This document shows positions 1 to 11,492 of a DNA stretch of 64,000 nt, piece by piece. A program made the position numbers and the translations under genes. The notes beneath the pieces are model-generated. The model saw only the letters and a program-made list of their open reading frames with translations, was not told the origin of the DNA and ran no database searches. How positions within the stretch are numbered: position 1 is the stretch's first letter; each line of letters starts with the position of its first letter. Source of the stretch: Puccinia triticina (taxonomy: Eukaryota; Basidiomycota; Pucciniomycetes; Pucciniales; Pucciniaceae); contig NC_070571.1 in assembly GCF_026914185.1 (NCBI RefSeq), positions 3,472,001 through 3,536,000 on the forward strand, read 5' to 3'.

Positions 1-1510
1 AGGTCATACCTAGGAAAAGTCAATACTGCAAAAATCTTTTGCGGTGTGATGCAGATGATTGGATGGCAAAATTGCAGAACTGAGGGTGAGATGGTTTGAA
101 GATATGTGGACACGGGGAAAATTGCCAAGAATCCAATTGGATACTTGGTGAATCTAATTGATGGGTTTTGAGCAAGCAATATCATCCACAACTTGTTTCA
201 TTCTATAGCCAATACTGCTGTCTGGGGTCTCAAAACCATGTTGTTGAAACTCAACATTCTGGCATTTTGTGATCCAAAATTGAAAGGGACTCCCAAGCCA
301 AACAATCTGGCACCAAACTTGGCCTTCACGTGTGACAAATTTTCCAACTGCCCACACTGCAATGACAATTGTGCAAAGACTGCCTTTCTCTTGCTCGCCA
401 ACATCAACAAGGAATTAAAGATTGTATGATTGTGCTTGACAGTCATTTAAAAAACCGAACTTTCAAGGGCCCTTTTTTGTGTTTCCAGATCACCGGGTAG
501 CTGTAGATCTCAGGGAACTTGGTGGATTTGTAAGATTGTCTTCAATGCCGGTCAATTCAAGCATTGCACCAACAATACCCAACCATCTCACCCAAACATT
601 ACTACCTTGGGGTTTTCTCTTCAAATTACTAAAAGTTGTGTTGACGCATTTCTCCGTATTTATAAAAATTTTTATCTTGGTGAAACCAATAAATCAGGCA
701 AGGAACATTACATAGGTGATAACAATCATATATTGAAGAAACTCAAAATAGACTTGAAACTAAAAAATTGTAACTAGATTAGTTGATTTCTCTGCCCTAT
801 CTTACTGGTGTTAATTTCAAGAAACTGTCCCCAGTGCCTCTAAATTGTTTACAAAATGAAAAACAAAACTCACAAGATCACCTTGATTTTTATAGCAAGC
901 CCAGCTTTAAAAATGATGTAGTGCACCATCTCAATAAATTTCTTACTTTGGCACATGAGCTCTTTCAGGATGGAAAGTATATATACTAGAGGCCAACGCG
1001 GCTTTGCCGTTGCAGGGCCCAAAGCCCCTCAACCTCTGCTAGCTCACAATTGGAACAAATTCTCTGCAAGCCCCACCAAACCACCTCAAAACCCTAAATG
1101 CTTGCCATGCCAACAACACAAAGCCTTGGCTGGAACTTTTTTCCATTGCTCTCTGTTTCTTGCCGGAGGAGGAATGAACCTATAGTTGCAGAGGACTCTG
1201 TGAAGTTTGCTTGCTATTGAAGCTGCTCTTTGTCTCCACATTTACAAAATCCCCCTTTTTCTCTCTCTTTCTCTCAATGCTGTCTTTGTTACATAACATT
1301 ATTATTACTGATAAACTTGCACTTACAGATCAATGACATGTTATCTTCTTGAATACAAGAAAAAAGAAAGATTTATCAAAAGTGTTTTTTTTCTTGTGGA
1401 TTATAGTTGAGCATGGTTTCCTAAAGATAAAAATACAAAATCACAAAGGGGACAAGAGGTATGCAAATGAGGGGCAACATAAGCAAGAAGGTTATGTGGT
1501 TGGAGATTAG
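1..1510. other. Unassigned AT-rich sequence
   Basis: No gene, RNA or terminal repeat is recognised here. Open frames on both strands stay below about 85 codons and show no familiar motif. A pyrimidine-rich run lies at about 1245-1280. Probably decayed intergenic or transposon-derived sequence. Confidence 0.5.
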
Positions 1511-1515
1511 ACATG

Positions 1516-2067
1516 AGCAGGGTCCCTAGTAGACTGACCAGGGAAGATACCTTCCACTCCGTTCAGCTTTCTGCTCAACCAATTGTGTTCTGAGTCGGTG
1601 TGTTTGACAAGTAGGACACAGTTGCCGTTGGTCTGGGCAGCAAGGTTGTAGAGTGCGGTGATGTAGGGGGTTTGCAAGGGGGGGGGGGGGGCAGCGGTTT
1701 GAGTTTTGGCTTGAGCGGGGGAGTGGTAGGGTTTGCGGACTCAGAGACATTTTGGACATAAATGGGTGGCAGCAGCGGCCACAGAACCAAGACGCACAGG
1801 CCAAGAAGCCGTCCCGGGTGTGCAGGGTGGAGGGGCTGCAACTACGGGCGCGGGCTTGCTTGAAAACAACGGGTTGGGTGCCAGACACGGCTTTGGTGCA
1901 ATGCTTGATGTGCCAAGTGTGTTGGGCTTTGGTGGGAGGCCCAAGCCGGGTGCCTTCACCCTTGGGCCAATGCAAGCCCAAAATTGCTCATCAACATTTG
2001 AGTTGATAAAGATGCCGGAGGCCAAGGCAATTGCAGACTGCTTGAGGCGGGCCGCGGCGGCAGCCAA
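1516..2067 (-). pseudogene. Remnant of an SH3-domain protein gene
   Basis: Read on the minus strand, about 1526-1665 gives an SH3-like stretch: ALYNLAAQTNG, then VKHTDSEHNW, then KLNGVEGIFPG. This follows the SH3 order ALYDF...NGEL...D.....WW.G.LNG.EG.FP.NYV. The second conserved Trp is replaced by Leu and the central strand after the NG turn is shortened. Upstream, 1741-2067 is an open frame of 108 codons rich in Ala and Pro that could be the linker or N-terminal part, in a different frame from the SH3 piece. SH3 domains bind proline-rich ligands, in fungi mostly in actin patch and endocytosis proteins. With frameshifts, a missing core segment and no intact start, this is best read as a decayed host gene or captured fragment. 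A run of Gs at about 1678-1692 (poly-C on the coding strand) may mark one frameshift. Confidence 0.5.
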
Positions 2068-2499
2068 TTCCTCTGCGTCAAAAACAAGTGAAATGAAAGA
2101 CCTGTTTTTGTTGTTGCTTTTTTTCTACGGATTCTGGCGGGCTTGGCTCACCTTGCACATCATCCTCTTCTCCCTGCATATACAGGTCAGGAATCAAAAC
2201 AATGATAAGTATGTGTGGTGCTTTAGGCCCAGAAAGGTTGGAGATTCCACTTATGGAAACACAACAGATAGGCACTCCAAGCCTATACATTGCACCTATT
2301 CCCACACAAATAAAAAAAAGAAAAGAAACCCTCAATCAGTTTTTTTTCAAGCAAAGAAGAGGGAAGGCAATGGAAGAGGGGCAGACATTGACAAATTTTT
2401 TGTCAGTTTTTGAGAACCTTATGCCGCCAATATTGTAACAATCCATCTGAGAGCATGCAAAAATTGTATCAACCAGCCACCCCGCCAAGCAAATCAATG

Positions 2500-3300
2500 G
2501 AACAAATCAAAAAATCAGTCTGTGCAGCCAAGCGGAGTCCATAAGAAAATGACAAGTTTCTGTAGCTGGTTAGGATGAAAGAGGAGAAGGACAAACAATG
2601 GCGAGGCTGTCAAAATGGTTCCAGACAGCATAGAGGTTGTAAATGTTAGACTTGGGGTTTGTCTGGCCTGCCCCGTACTCATAGATATTGCAGATTTGAT
2701 GGTGTCAAGGGAGAGGGAAGCGGCATTGGGGGCAAGGGGCGGGGGCGGGGGGATGTAGGAAGAGAGGTCCAGGCCATAGAGCGGATACTGGACAAAGGTC
2801 TCAAGCTTGTTGGAGAACGGACCTTTGAAGGACCGCTTCATATGGAGCAGCAAGATTGGCGGGAGCTTTGCTAGCAATAGCCGCTTTGTTGCCTTCCTTC
2901 AATCAAGGCTTTCATTTTGGGCAGTTCACACACCTGAAGAAACATATAAAAGATTATGTAACATCAGTGGTTGGGTGGGCTCAAATGTGCAGAGGGGAAA
3001 GTGGAGTCGTTTTTCTCCATACTCTGTCCCTTCAGGAAAGCATGGAGACATTGATTCAGACTAACTTTACTGATCCTTATACGGTTACTCGGAATTGGTC
3101 AAGACAGATCCATTAAGGTATTGTAAGTTGTCAAGGCCTTTGATTAGATGCAAACAGGACGGCAAAAGTGGAGTTTGTCAAGCAGAAACCCTAGGAATTC
3201 TTGTTGTATTCACCACTGGCACCAATATCAACGTGCTGAGGTTGAGTTGGTTGGGATTAGAGAGGCTGAAGAGATGGTTGAGGTTGTTGAAGTGTGTGGA
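2500..3300 (-). pseudogene. Remnant of a ubiquitin-specific protease (USP/UBP) catalytic domain
   Basis: Three separated USP signatures occur in the right order on the minus strand. QQEFLGFLLDKLH (about 3168-3208) matches the QDSQEFL..LLD.LH box. KLPPILLLHMKRSFKGPF (about 2815-2868) matches the LP.iLllHLKRF segment and is followed by KLETFVQYPLYGLDLSSY. YNLYAVWNHFDSL (about 2603-2647) matches the YdLyAVsNHfGsL strand just before the catalytic His, but the GHYTA motif itself is not visible. USPs are cysteine proteases that remove ubiquitin; the GPF...LDL spacing recalls fungal Doa4/Ubp5-type enzymes. The N-terminal Cys box is not seen, the zinc-binding Cys region near 2900 is frameshifted (CPK survives), and the motifs lie in different frames. 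This is a broken gene copy. Lengths between motifs suggest at least one intron. Confidence 0.7.
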
Positions 3301-3309
3301 GCCTGGTAA

Positions 3310-4553
3310 GCCTCCCCCGAAGTCGTGGAGGCTCTTTTCTGCCTTCTACCCAAGAAATTTGTTAGTTTTGATATGTACTGTTGTGAGCAGAGTTGAGGGG
3401 GCTGGCAGAAGATCTGTGAGGTTCCGCATCACAACGGATTGAGATTGACGCGTTGAGGCCGAGCTGAGTTGAATCTAAAGGCTGAACCATTCAGACAGGC
3501 CAATCAGGGCCAATCTAAACAAATTTACAGCGCTGAAGTGGTCAGTGCAGGATGACCAAGCAATGAGGTGGTGGCTAGCAGTCATGCAACAGTTGCAGAT
3601 ACACTTGACAGGGTGAAGGCCAACAGGGGCCCAGGAGTAAGCAAATAATATTTGAAACTCACAATAAAAAATGAAGCCGGCAACAGTAGGCCAGGAAACA
3701 TGGAGATGGAAACAAGTGGTCACAATGGCTGGTAGATAGTGACAACCGTTAAATCTGGCTAGTGTGTGCTGTCAACAGGGCAAGCATTTGACTACTTATA
3801 AGGGGGGGAGGGCAATGTGATTGAGATCTCAGGGGATCCAGTTTTGTCCTACCCCCTCCCTGGGAGCCACCTAACCACTTGGCTAGGCCCTCCCTGGACA
3901 CCTCTAACAACCGGTCCCCTTTTTGCTCGCTGCTTTGGCACAGCTGGGGGGTCATCCATAGGGCCTCCAGGCCTTTGGGGATTTTCAACGTGCGCAGTGA
4001 GATAGAATGGCAAGTTTTGGACCATTTTTTGAGAAATATTACACCCCAAAACTTAGATCTGCAGATCTAGGATTGTGTGGACTTAAGAAAGTGGGATTAA
4101 GACATTGGAGGAGAAGTGTGTTGGTGGCCAGGAACAAAAGCCTCTCCATTGCGCCTCAAGCCGCATTAAAGTGCCCCAAAGTTGCTTCATACCGGCAAAA
4201 ACACTGCTCAACTAGCACACCGGAAGTGCCATACTCCAGGACTTGTGTTCATGTGTATATTAAACTCACAAATCCACTTCATGTCTGGTTTTACTTTCAT
4301 GGGGCGCTGTGAGTGGAAAAAATTCTGAATGAATCTACATCTGAGACAATGTGTAAAGAGTTATATATTGCACAGTGTCAGACAGCCAGGTATGGCACCT
4401 CAATCAGGGGACAGGGCCCTGGATTTGAAATTCCAAGCAGACTGAAATTACAGAGGATGAGAATAAGAAAAGGACACAGTTATACATAGATCAAAATGAT
4501 ATAAGGGCAGTTGCAGCAGAGTTAGAGGAGCTTATTGTAAGGAACCATATCCC
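3310..4553. other. Unassigned sequence downstream of the USP remnant
   Basis: No recognisable protein, RNA or terminal repeat. Short open frames on both strands carry no familiar motif. Base composition is close to its surroundings. The part near 3300-3450 could hold more of the decayed USP gene, but I cannot see a motif. Confidence 0.4.
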
Positions 4554-5198
4554 TGTTGGGGAATATAATCATTTATGTCCGTGACAGCCGCCCGTTTTGG
4601 AGACTGAGCTGTTTTTCCACCATCCAAGGCAAGTAAGACACAGGGATTGGCTGGCTGCTCTCTGTTGAAGGTGTAATCCCTGTAGAAGGGAAAATGATCA
4701 GCAGTGCTCTCAATGCTGAAGTATTTACTGCCAAGTATTCTCAGCTTCCTGCTGCCAAGAATGCTCAGCTGTCCCTTGCTACCGCTACTCATCACAGTGC
4801 AGAAAGCAATAAGCAAAGAAATGCACCAGAGGACTGGAGCTTTCCTGCAAGGAGGAGAAAAGTGTAGCTACTTTTCTCTCCTGTCCTTTTGATGAGGATT
4901 TTCCAATAAGAAAGTATGCTGAGGAGTAATTACTCAGCAGCATTTGTTGACTACAAATACTGGGCTCTCTTTGCCCCTCTTGTAACTTCCTTCCTTCCTT
5001 ACACTCACTCATATATACTCTCACTTATACATATTCCACTGATCATCATCATCATATATTATCATAACTATAAACATATATTCACATCATTACCACTTTG
5101 TCTGGTAGCCTTGCTCAACAGACTTATAAGACTTATCAATCAACAAATATTAAGCACAACTTTAAAACTCACCAGGGTCAAGGATGAGCTTTCCAACA
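4554..5198 (+). mobile_element. Candidate solo LTR (645 bp, TGTTGG...CCAACA)
   Basis: The segment starts TGTTGGGGAATATAATC and ends CCAACA, so it has TG...CA ends inside a 6-bp perfect inverted repeat, as LTR-retrotransposon LTRs do. Near the 3' end lies the pyrimidine-rich, ATATATA-containing sequence common in fungal copia LTRs (about 4985-5080). The flanking pentamers (ATCCC and ACTCC) are not a clean target-site duplication, so the right boundary could be a few bases off or the duplication has decayed. No second copy is in the window. Confidence 0.4.
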
Positions 5199-6340
5199 AC
5201 TCCACAAGTTTACACACGGTTTTTTTATTTAATTTTGCACGGCTTAGTTTTAAGCCTTTTTCATTTTTTTATAATTAATTCCCTTCACTTTGAAGAGTGT
5301 AGAATTTGATGGTGATAGCCACTTCTACCAAAGACCCCCCATTGAAAAGTTGATTTTTAAGCCCACCTAGTTTCTTAATTAAATTAGTGTGGGCTGTTCC
5401 AAGTGTTTATTGGGACTTTTTTCATGGTTTCCTACAAGAAAAAAGGTTCAGAATTTGACGGTACACCCCACTTGATGACTGGCACACACTGGTCATTGAG
5501 TGGGTCTCGGGTCTCAGCCCACTTGATGACCAACACACAGTCATCAAGAGGGTGCAAACCCTACTTGGTCATCTTGCGGGTACACACCTGTAAGAGACCT
5601 ATCTGATAAAATTAGGCTAAAAGAAACAAAGAAATATAAACCTGTAGAAGAGCCACCTAGACTGATGACCTTGATGAGCAACCCCGCTAAGTTGATGATT
5701 GATTGATTTGCAGGTTGAAAGGAGTTTGTTGATCAGATGAGGAAAGGAAATTGACAAAAGTCAACAGGATTGAAGAGTAGGACAGTCCACTGCTTCTGAT
5801 TTGAAGTATAAGCACACGTGACATCATCAAAACTCTGCTAGAGATTGAACTTGTACATGTAACACGTGCCAAATGCCGCAGAGCATCCGTACATTCCAAC
5901 ACACCCCCATGTACCAAGCCGCTAGGGAAGGGGAATACCGGCTCAAAGGACTTTAATTAAGAATCTTGAATATTGAAGATCTTCCAATTGAATTGATGAG
6001 GAAATTGGGAAGCATTAATTTAGTTTGCTTGAATTGAAGAGAAATAGTGACAGCAATAATTTCTGCTTGTACAAAGTGAAATCAAAGATTCATATGTTTA
6101 GTCTTGAAAGAAGAATGTTTGGACTATCTGTTAGCTAGCATAATAGCACCCTGATTATCTTAATAAATTTTCAAAGGGAGTGGAATATGAATCTTGAGCG
6201 CTGAGTTGATAACCATTTTAAGCCATAGGAGTTCTTTTATAACTTCAGTAATCACAATGTATTTAGATTCAGTGGAAGAAAGGGAAGTGATTGATTGTTT
6301 CTTTGATTGCCAAGATAATAAATTATCATTCCAAAGAATC
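5199..6340. other. Unassigned sequence with short dyad repeats
   Basis: No gene recognised. Between about 5465 and 5580 a short motif, CCACTTGATGAC / GTCATCAAG, recurs in both orientations. It resembles the GGTCAT/ATGACC motif scattered over 26.1-27.4 kb. The rest looks random. Confidence 0.4.
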
Positions 6341-6596
6341 AGTCACTGCAAGAAAAACTCTAGAAACTGCTTGCAGTTGAGATGCATCAAGCTTCAATCA
6401 AGCTTCAGCTCAAGCTGGAGTCAAGCACCCAAATTTTGTGCTGGTGCACCTTGAGTGTGTACCTTGTTCAGCATCTCAATGTTGAACATGCTGGAGTGCT
6501 CATGCAGTAGGCTGAGGCAAATGAGCATCCCTCTGAGCATCCTTTCATTTTCTTTTATTAAACACTCCATGCACCATGAAATCCAGCCAAAATAAC

Positions 6597-6970
6597 ATAA
6601 AAAGGGTATGTACACATGAAAGAGATATGTACAGATGAAAGAAATATGTACACATGAAAGGAGAATGTGAGGAGGTGTATTAACACATAAAAGGGATATG
6701 TACACATGATGAAAGGGGTATGTATGCATGAAAGGGGTATTTATGCATGAAAGGGGTATGTGCAGTAAGGGGTATTTGCACATGAAAGGGATATGTAAAC
6801 ATCAAAGGGGTATGTAAACCTGAATGATAAAAGGGGTACTAAAAGGGACCTAAAAAACTCAAAGGGGACATATAAAAATGAAAGGGTCATGAACACATGT
6901 TGAAAGGGGTATGTACACATTGTGAAAGGGATACATGCACATGAGAGGGATATACACACATGAAAGGCGT
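6597..6970. repeat. About 20-bp minisatellite (cacatgaaaggggtatgta)
   Basis: A degenerate tandem array of a unit close to CACATGAAAGGGGTATGTA, about 18 copies. It resumes at 7902-8010 on the far side of the solo LTR and recurs at 14205-14690 in the truncated second copy of the element. It is specific to element A and fills most of it. Open frames across it are by-products of the repeat. Confidence 0.85.
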
Positions 6971-7901
6971 TGTAAGACTCAAAAGTGTTCCTGAGAACCT
7001 TTTGCTGAATGGAGAAGGGATGATGGAGGTGCAAACTCTGCCCTTCTATGCTATCAGTCAACGAGACCCACCAAGCTATGCTTGGCAGGTTTTAATCAAG
7101 TGATAGGTCTGGTCTAATTCCAGATGAAGTTGTTTGATGACAGGTATGTAAGATTTGAGAGTGAGTTCAGTAGTTCTTTGCAAATATACGGGATGTAGTG
7201 ATGTGTGGTGGTGATGGTAAGTGTGAAGGGTGGTATGTAAATAACTGGTGAGTACTGAGCTGAGGAGCTGACAACTGGGGAGGAGAGAGCTCCTTATATA
7301 GACAGAAGTGGAGCCCCAGAGGGCTTGTGGGTTAGGGTTTCAGCCCATCTGGACAACAGGGTGAGGGATTTTAGCTGGTGAGAGTAGATACAAATGATAT
7401 CATACTGTGTCAGGGGTACATAAATGATGTCATAAGAATGCAGTAGGGCCGCATGAAGGCTGCGTAAAGTGACAGTAGGCTGCATGAGTTGACAGGTGGA
7501 TGCAGGGGGTGCATAAATGAAGTCTGAGGCTGCAGAATCAGTGTGATGACACCATAATATGGAAATAGAAGGGTACTTGATACTATGTGATGACTATAGT
7601 CTGATGGGGGGATGTATGCTTGTATCCTGTGATGTGTATAAGCATAATACTGTGATCCTTGACTTGAGGCTTGTGACAGGCTGGTGACTGGGTATGTTGA
7701 ATGTGTGATGGGTGTCCCGTGTCCAAGGAAGTGTAGGTTCCAAACCAGAGGGGCTCCAGTGACGCTTCCAGTGGTGACTAGGGGTAAAATTGGCCGTAGA
7801 ATCCATACCTGGGGTCCATTTGATTATATCTTGAGGCCTAGTATGAGTAATTATGTGACTTAGAAAAAACTTTTTATTTTTCCACTTTTCCGTCTACCAC
7901 A
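6971..7901. mobile_element. Solo LTR (931 bp) inserted in element A
   Basis: Starts TGTAAGACTC and ends GTCTACCACA, giving TG...CA ends. It is flanked by the 4-bp duplication GCGT (6967-6970 and 7902-7905). Removing it together with one GCGT joins cacatgaaaggcgt to atgtgcacataaaggg, which recreates the surrounding minisatellite without a gap, so the boundaries are firm. CTTATATAGAC at about 7292-7302 is a plausible promoter TATA box. No internal retrotransposon sequence remains, as expected after recombination between two LTRs. Confidence 0.8.
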
Positions 7902-8289
7902 GCGTATGTGCACATAAAGGGCTATGTACACATTATGAAAGGGGTGAATGCATACAAAAGGGATATATGAACATGAAAGTGGTATGTGCACATGAAAGGG
8001 GAATTTGCACATGTATCAACTGTTATACTCAGGTTTTTGTACCTTAGAATCACTCTTGCATAAATTAGTCAATGTGCAAGGAATCACCCAGTGCTTGATT
8101 CTTGCATGAGGCACAGCTTGCCTTGAGCTCTTGCATCTCAATTGCAAGCAGTTTCTAGAGTTTTTCTTGCAGTGAGTTGTAGACTTAGCAGTGATTGGAC
8201 AACTAGCCCAACTTGCGTCAACATCATAACCCTTCTATCATCTCTCTTTCTCTCAATTCACCCCTGTCTTGGTTAAAATTATCAGGCAG

Positions 8290-9404
8290 TGTTTTTTGTG
8301 CTTCTGCCACTATGTCTCAACCGCGGCTAAGTTTTATTTCATGATGTTGGTACCATGAGGATCAGCAAGTTGTGAACAATAATTTGAGAAAGCTTTGGTC
8401 TGTGAAAATCCCAAAATGTTGCAGTGACAGTCTGATCTGTGTGAAATTTTGTCTAATTGGTTGCTTTTCTTGTGTTTTTACAACTATATCTGAAGCAGCA
8501 GTGGGGGTGACTTCATTATATTGGTACCATAATGATAAAAATTTTTGAAAGATTGATTGAGGAAATCTTTTTGCCCATGAAAATCTGCCAATGTAGCAGC
8601 CCCAGTAAATCAGTCTAGAACTATTGCCTCATTTTTTGTGTTTCTGCCGGTATATCTCAACATGTTGACTATTTCATGATATTGGTACCTGAATGGCTGT
8701 CTGTTTCCGAATATTATTTTGGTGTAGCTTTCATGGATTAAAATTCAAAAAAAAGCTGCTAAAGTCTGATTAGTCTCAAAATATCTCTCAATTGGATACT
8801 TCTTGGGTGTTTCTGCAACAATACCTGAACCAAGGCTAACAGTTATTTCATGATATTGGAACCAATATGATCAGAAATGTTGAGAGATTCATTTGGTTCA
8901 GCTTTTGCCCATGAAAATCCTAAAATGTGGCAGCTACAGTCTCATGGGTCTCAACATATCACCAAACTGGGGGGTTCTTTGTATTTCTGCCACATATCTC
9001 AACCGTGAATAGTGATTATTTCATGATATTGGTACTAGAATATTCATCCATTTCCAAAGATTATTTTGGTATAGCTTTCATGTATTGAAATCCCAAAAAG
9101 GAGCTGCTATAGTCTGATTAGTCTCAAAGTATTGCCTAATTGGGTATTTTTTGGTGTTTCTGCCACTGTATCTCAACTTGCAATGGGAATGATTTCATGA
9201 TATTGATACAATTATAATAAGAGATTTTGAGAAATTAATTTGGGTCAGCTCTTGCCCATGAAAATCCCAAAATGTGGCAGCTACAGTCTCATGTGTCTCA
9301 GAATATCACCAAATTGGGTTTTTATTTCTGTTTCTGCCACTGTATCTCCACCAGGAATGGTGAATATTTCATGATATTGGCACCAGAATGTTCATAAATT
9401 TCCA
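8290..9404 (+). repeat. About 172-bp satellite, outer array, block 1
   Basis: Diverged tandem copies of a unit containing GTTTCTGCCACTATATCTCA, then ATTTCATGATATTGGTACC, then AAAATCCCAAAATGTGGCAG. The recurring GTGTTTCTGC core is found near 8638, 8807, 8981, 9154 and 9328, steps of 169-174 bases. The array continues at 11493, 13077 and 27902 after insertions. It is related to the more uniform 173-bp array at 17.7-23.3 kb (shared TTTCTGCCACTATATCTCA and TTGGTACCA segments). No coding potential. Confidence 0.8.
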
Positions 9405-9406
9405 TA

Positions 9407-11489
9407 CACTATGAAAAAAACTTGAGAAAGTGCGGTAAGTTGACATGCGCATTCCAGGTTGAAACTTCAAGTACATCCATGGTCATTCCAAGTTTAATCA
9501 CAGGTTAGCTCAGGGTCAAAAGAAGATCTGTAGCTCAGCTTGGGATTAGCACAGTATTTGCATGTGCTAAGTGTGTCCTGAGCCATACACCTCAACACCT
9601 GCACAGTACTGGTGCTGACTGGTCATCCATACAAATCCACCCCTGGGAAGAATGCCCCCTATGTCTGCAAGAATACGCGCCCGTGTCGACTTAGGAGGAA
9701 TCCCCCCTGGTCAACAAGGGCATATCTTCACGTGCGTCAATCCCTCCCGGTCAAAAACACAACAAAAACAACAGTGTCAACCGGGAGGAAGCCCGCCCGG
9801 TCATCAACACAGGTGTCAAGTGGGAGGAAGCCCTCCCGGTCAACAAAAAAACAAACACAACCGTGTTGACCGAGAGGAAGCCCTCCCGGTCATCAAGACA
9901 ATACAACCTGTTGACCGGGAGGAGTCCCTCTTGGTCGACTGCTGTATATAGCTGTCAACCGGGAGGGACTCTCCTGGTTGACAGTTTTATATTGTGGTTG
10001 ACTGGGAGAGACTCCTCCCGGTCAACAGTCACATATATCAGTCAATTGGGAGGAGTCCCTCCCGGTCAACCTCAACATGAACCAGCTGACGGGGAGGGAA
10101 TCCTCCCAGTCAACTGCCCAATATGGCAGTCAACTGGAAGGGACTCCTCCCGGTGGACTGCTGTGTATGGCAGTTGACCGGGAGGGACTCCTCCCTTCCT
10201 CCCAGTCAACTGCTGGATATGGCAGTTGACCGGGAGGGACCCCTCCCAGTTAGCTGCCAATATGCCAGTTGACCGGGAGGGACTCCTCCCGGTGGACTGC
10301 TGTGTATGGCAGTTGACCAGGAGGGACTCCTCCCTTCCTCCCAGTCAACTGCTTGATATGGCACTCAACCGGGAGGGACTCCTCCCAGTCAACTGCCCAA
10401 TATGGCAGTCAACCGGGAGGGACTCCTGCCAGTCAACTGCCCAATATGGCAGTCAACCGGGAGGGAATCCTCCCGGTGGACTGCTGTGTATGGCAGTCAA
10501 CCGGGAGGGACTTTTCACAGTGGACTGCTGTGTATAGCAGTCAACCGGGAGGAACTCCTACCTTCCTCCCAGTCAATTGCTCAATATGGCAGTCGACCGG
10601 GAGGGACTCCTCCCAGTCAACTGCCCAATATGGCAGTAAACCGGGAGGGACTCCTCCCCGTGGACTGCTGTGTATGTCAGTCAACCGGAAGGGACTCCTC
10701 CCTTCCTCTCACTCAACTGTTCAATATGGCAGTCAACTGGGAGGGACTACTCTCAGTGGACTGTTGTGTATGGCAGTCAACCGGGAGGGACTCCCCCCAG
10801 TCTGCTGCTGTGCATGGCAGTCAACCAGGAGGGACTCCTCCCTTCCTCCCAGTCAACTGCCCAATATGCCAGTGGACTGGGAGGGACTCCTCCCTTCCTC
10901 CCGGTCAACTTCTCAATATGGCAGTCAACCGGGAGGGACTCCTCCCCTCCTCCTAGTTGGCTGCTCCATATGGCAGTTGACCGGGAGGGACTCCTCTTGG
11001 TGGACTGTTGGCTATGGCAGTTGACCGGGAGGGACTCCTCCCAGTCAACTGCTGTGTATGGCAGCCGACCGGGAGGGACTCCTCCCGGTAACGTTATTGA
11101 CCGGGAGGGATTCCTCCCGGTCGAAGTCGTTGTATTGAGCTTTTGACTGGGTGGGATCCCTCTCTTTCAACAATGGTGCTTAATCTTGTTGACCCGGACT
11201 TGGAGGGATGGGGAGGTCAAGCATGTACCCGTGACCTCCAATGCGGGGGACTTTGGATGAGTCAGGGGCAGCTGAGCATTTGCCTCAGGACTGAGTCTGC
11301 GCACCTCAGACCAAGCTTCGTGTACCTCAGTCCAGTGCATTTTGCACTATGGAATTAGCTGAGGAAATTCCAAACTTTCCAGGGTGTACCACCCTGGGAT
11401 TCATTCGTATGGGCCTGGTCTCAACTAGGAATGAACTCAGGTATGCTGCACGTCAACTGACAGCACTTTATTGGGTTTTTTTCATAGTG
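9407..11489. mobile_element. CACTA-like non-autonomous element B (TIR CACTATGAAAAAAAC)
   Basis: Left end CACTATGAAAAAAAC at 9407 and inverted right end GTTTTTTTCATAGTG ending at 11489, with the 3-bp duplication ATA on both sides (9404-9406 and 11490-11492). It sits inside a satellite unit. The flanks join as ttccatagattatttt, which is the uninterrupted satellite sequence seen near 28300. The 2083-bp element encodes no protein; most of it is a GC-rich array of short palindromes (9690-11130). CAC...GTG ends with a 3-bp duplication indicate the CACTA/EnSpm type. Confidence 0.8.
9690..11130. repeat. Array of about 30 short palindromes (GTTGACCGGGAGG / CCTCCCGGTCAAC)
   Basis: The unit is a near-perfect dyad: arm GTTGACCGGGAGG, a centre of a few bases (GACT or similar), then the complementary arm. 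Units are separated by spacers such as TGCCCAATATGGCA or TGCTGTGTATGGCA. Spacing is irregular, about 40-70 bases. The left 300 bases use AACAACA-type spacers. The array is stop-poor in several frames and yields false open frames of up to 223 codons. Each unit could form a GC-rich hairpin. This repeat is found nowhere else in the window. Confidence 0.85.
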
Positions 11490-11492
11490 ATA

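Larger units (their letters stand above)
6344..8174. mobile_element. CACTA-like non-autonomous element A (TIR CACTGCAAGAAAAACTCTAG)
   Basis: Left end CACTGCAAGAAAAACTCTAG at 6344 is matched in inverted orientation by CTAGAGTTTTTCTTGCAGTG ending at 8174. The inverted repeat continues inward for about 45 bases (GAAACTGCTTGCA and beyond). The element is flanked by the 3-bp duplication AGT (6341-6343 and 8175-8177). The terminus closely resembles CACTACAAGAAAA, the plant CACTA/EnSpm consensus, and that superfamily makes 3-bp duplications. No transposase is encoded. The inside is a minisatellite of about 20 bp. A 931-bp solo LTR (6971-7901) has inserted later, so the original element was about 0.9 kb. 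A truncated relative starts at 13927. Confidence 0.85.

Noticed and set aside
6421..7061. Minus-strand frames with repeated YPFHVYISLSC-like residues as a membrane or secreted repeat protein
   Set aside because: They are translations of the 20-bp minisatellite of element A; the same pattern reappears at 14162-14748.
10353..11024. A 223-codon open frame (and 184- and 158-codon ones) rich in QPGGTPP/VNREGLLP
   Set aside because: It runs over the palindrome array of element B; several overlapping frames are open at once because the unit lacks stops. No start context, domain or splice signal.
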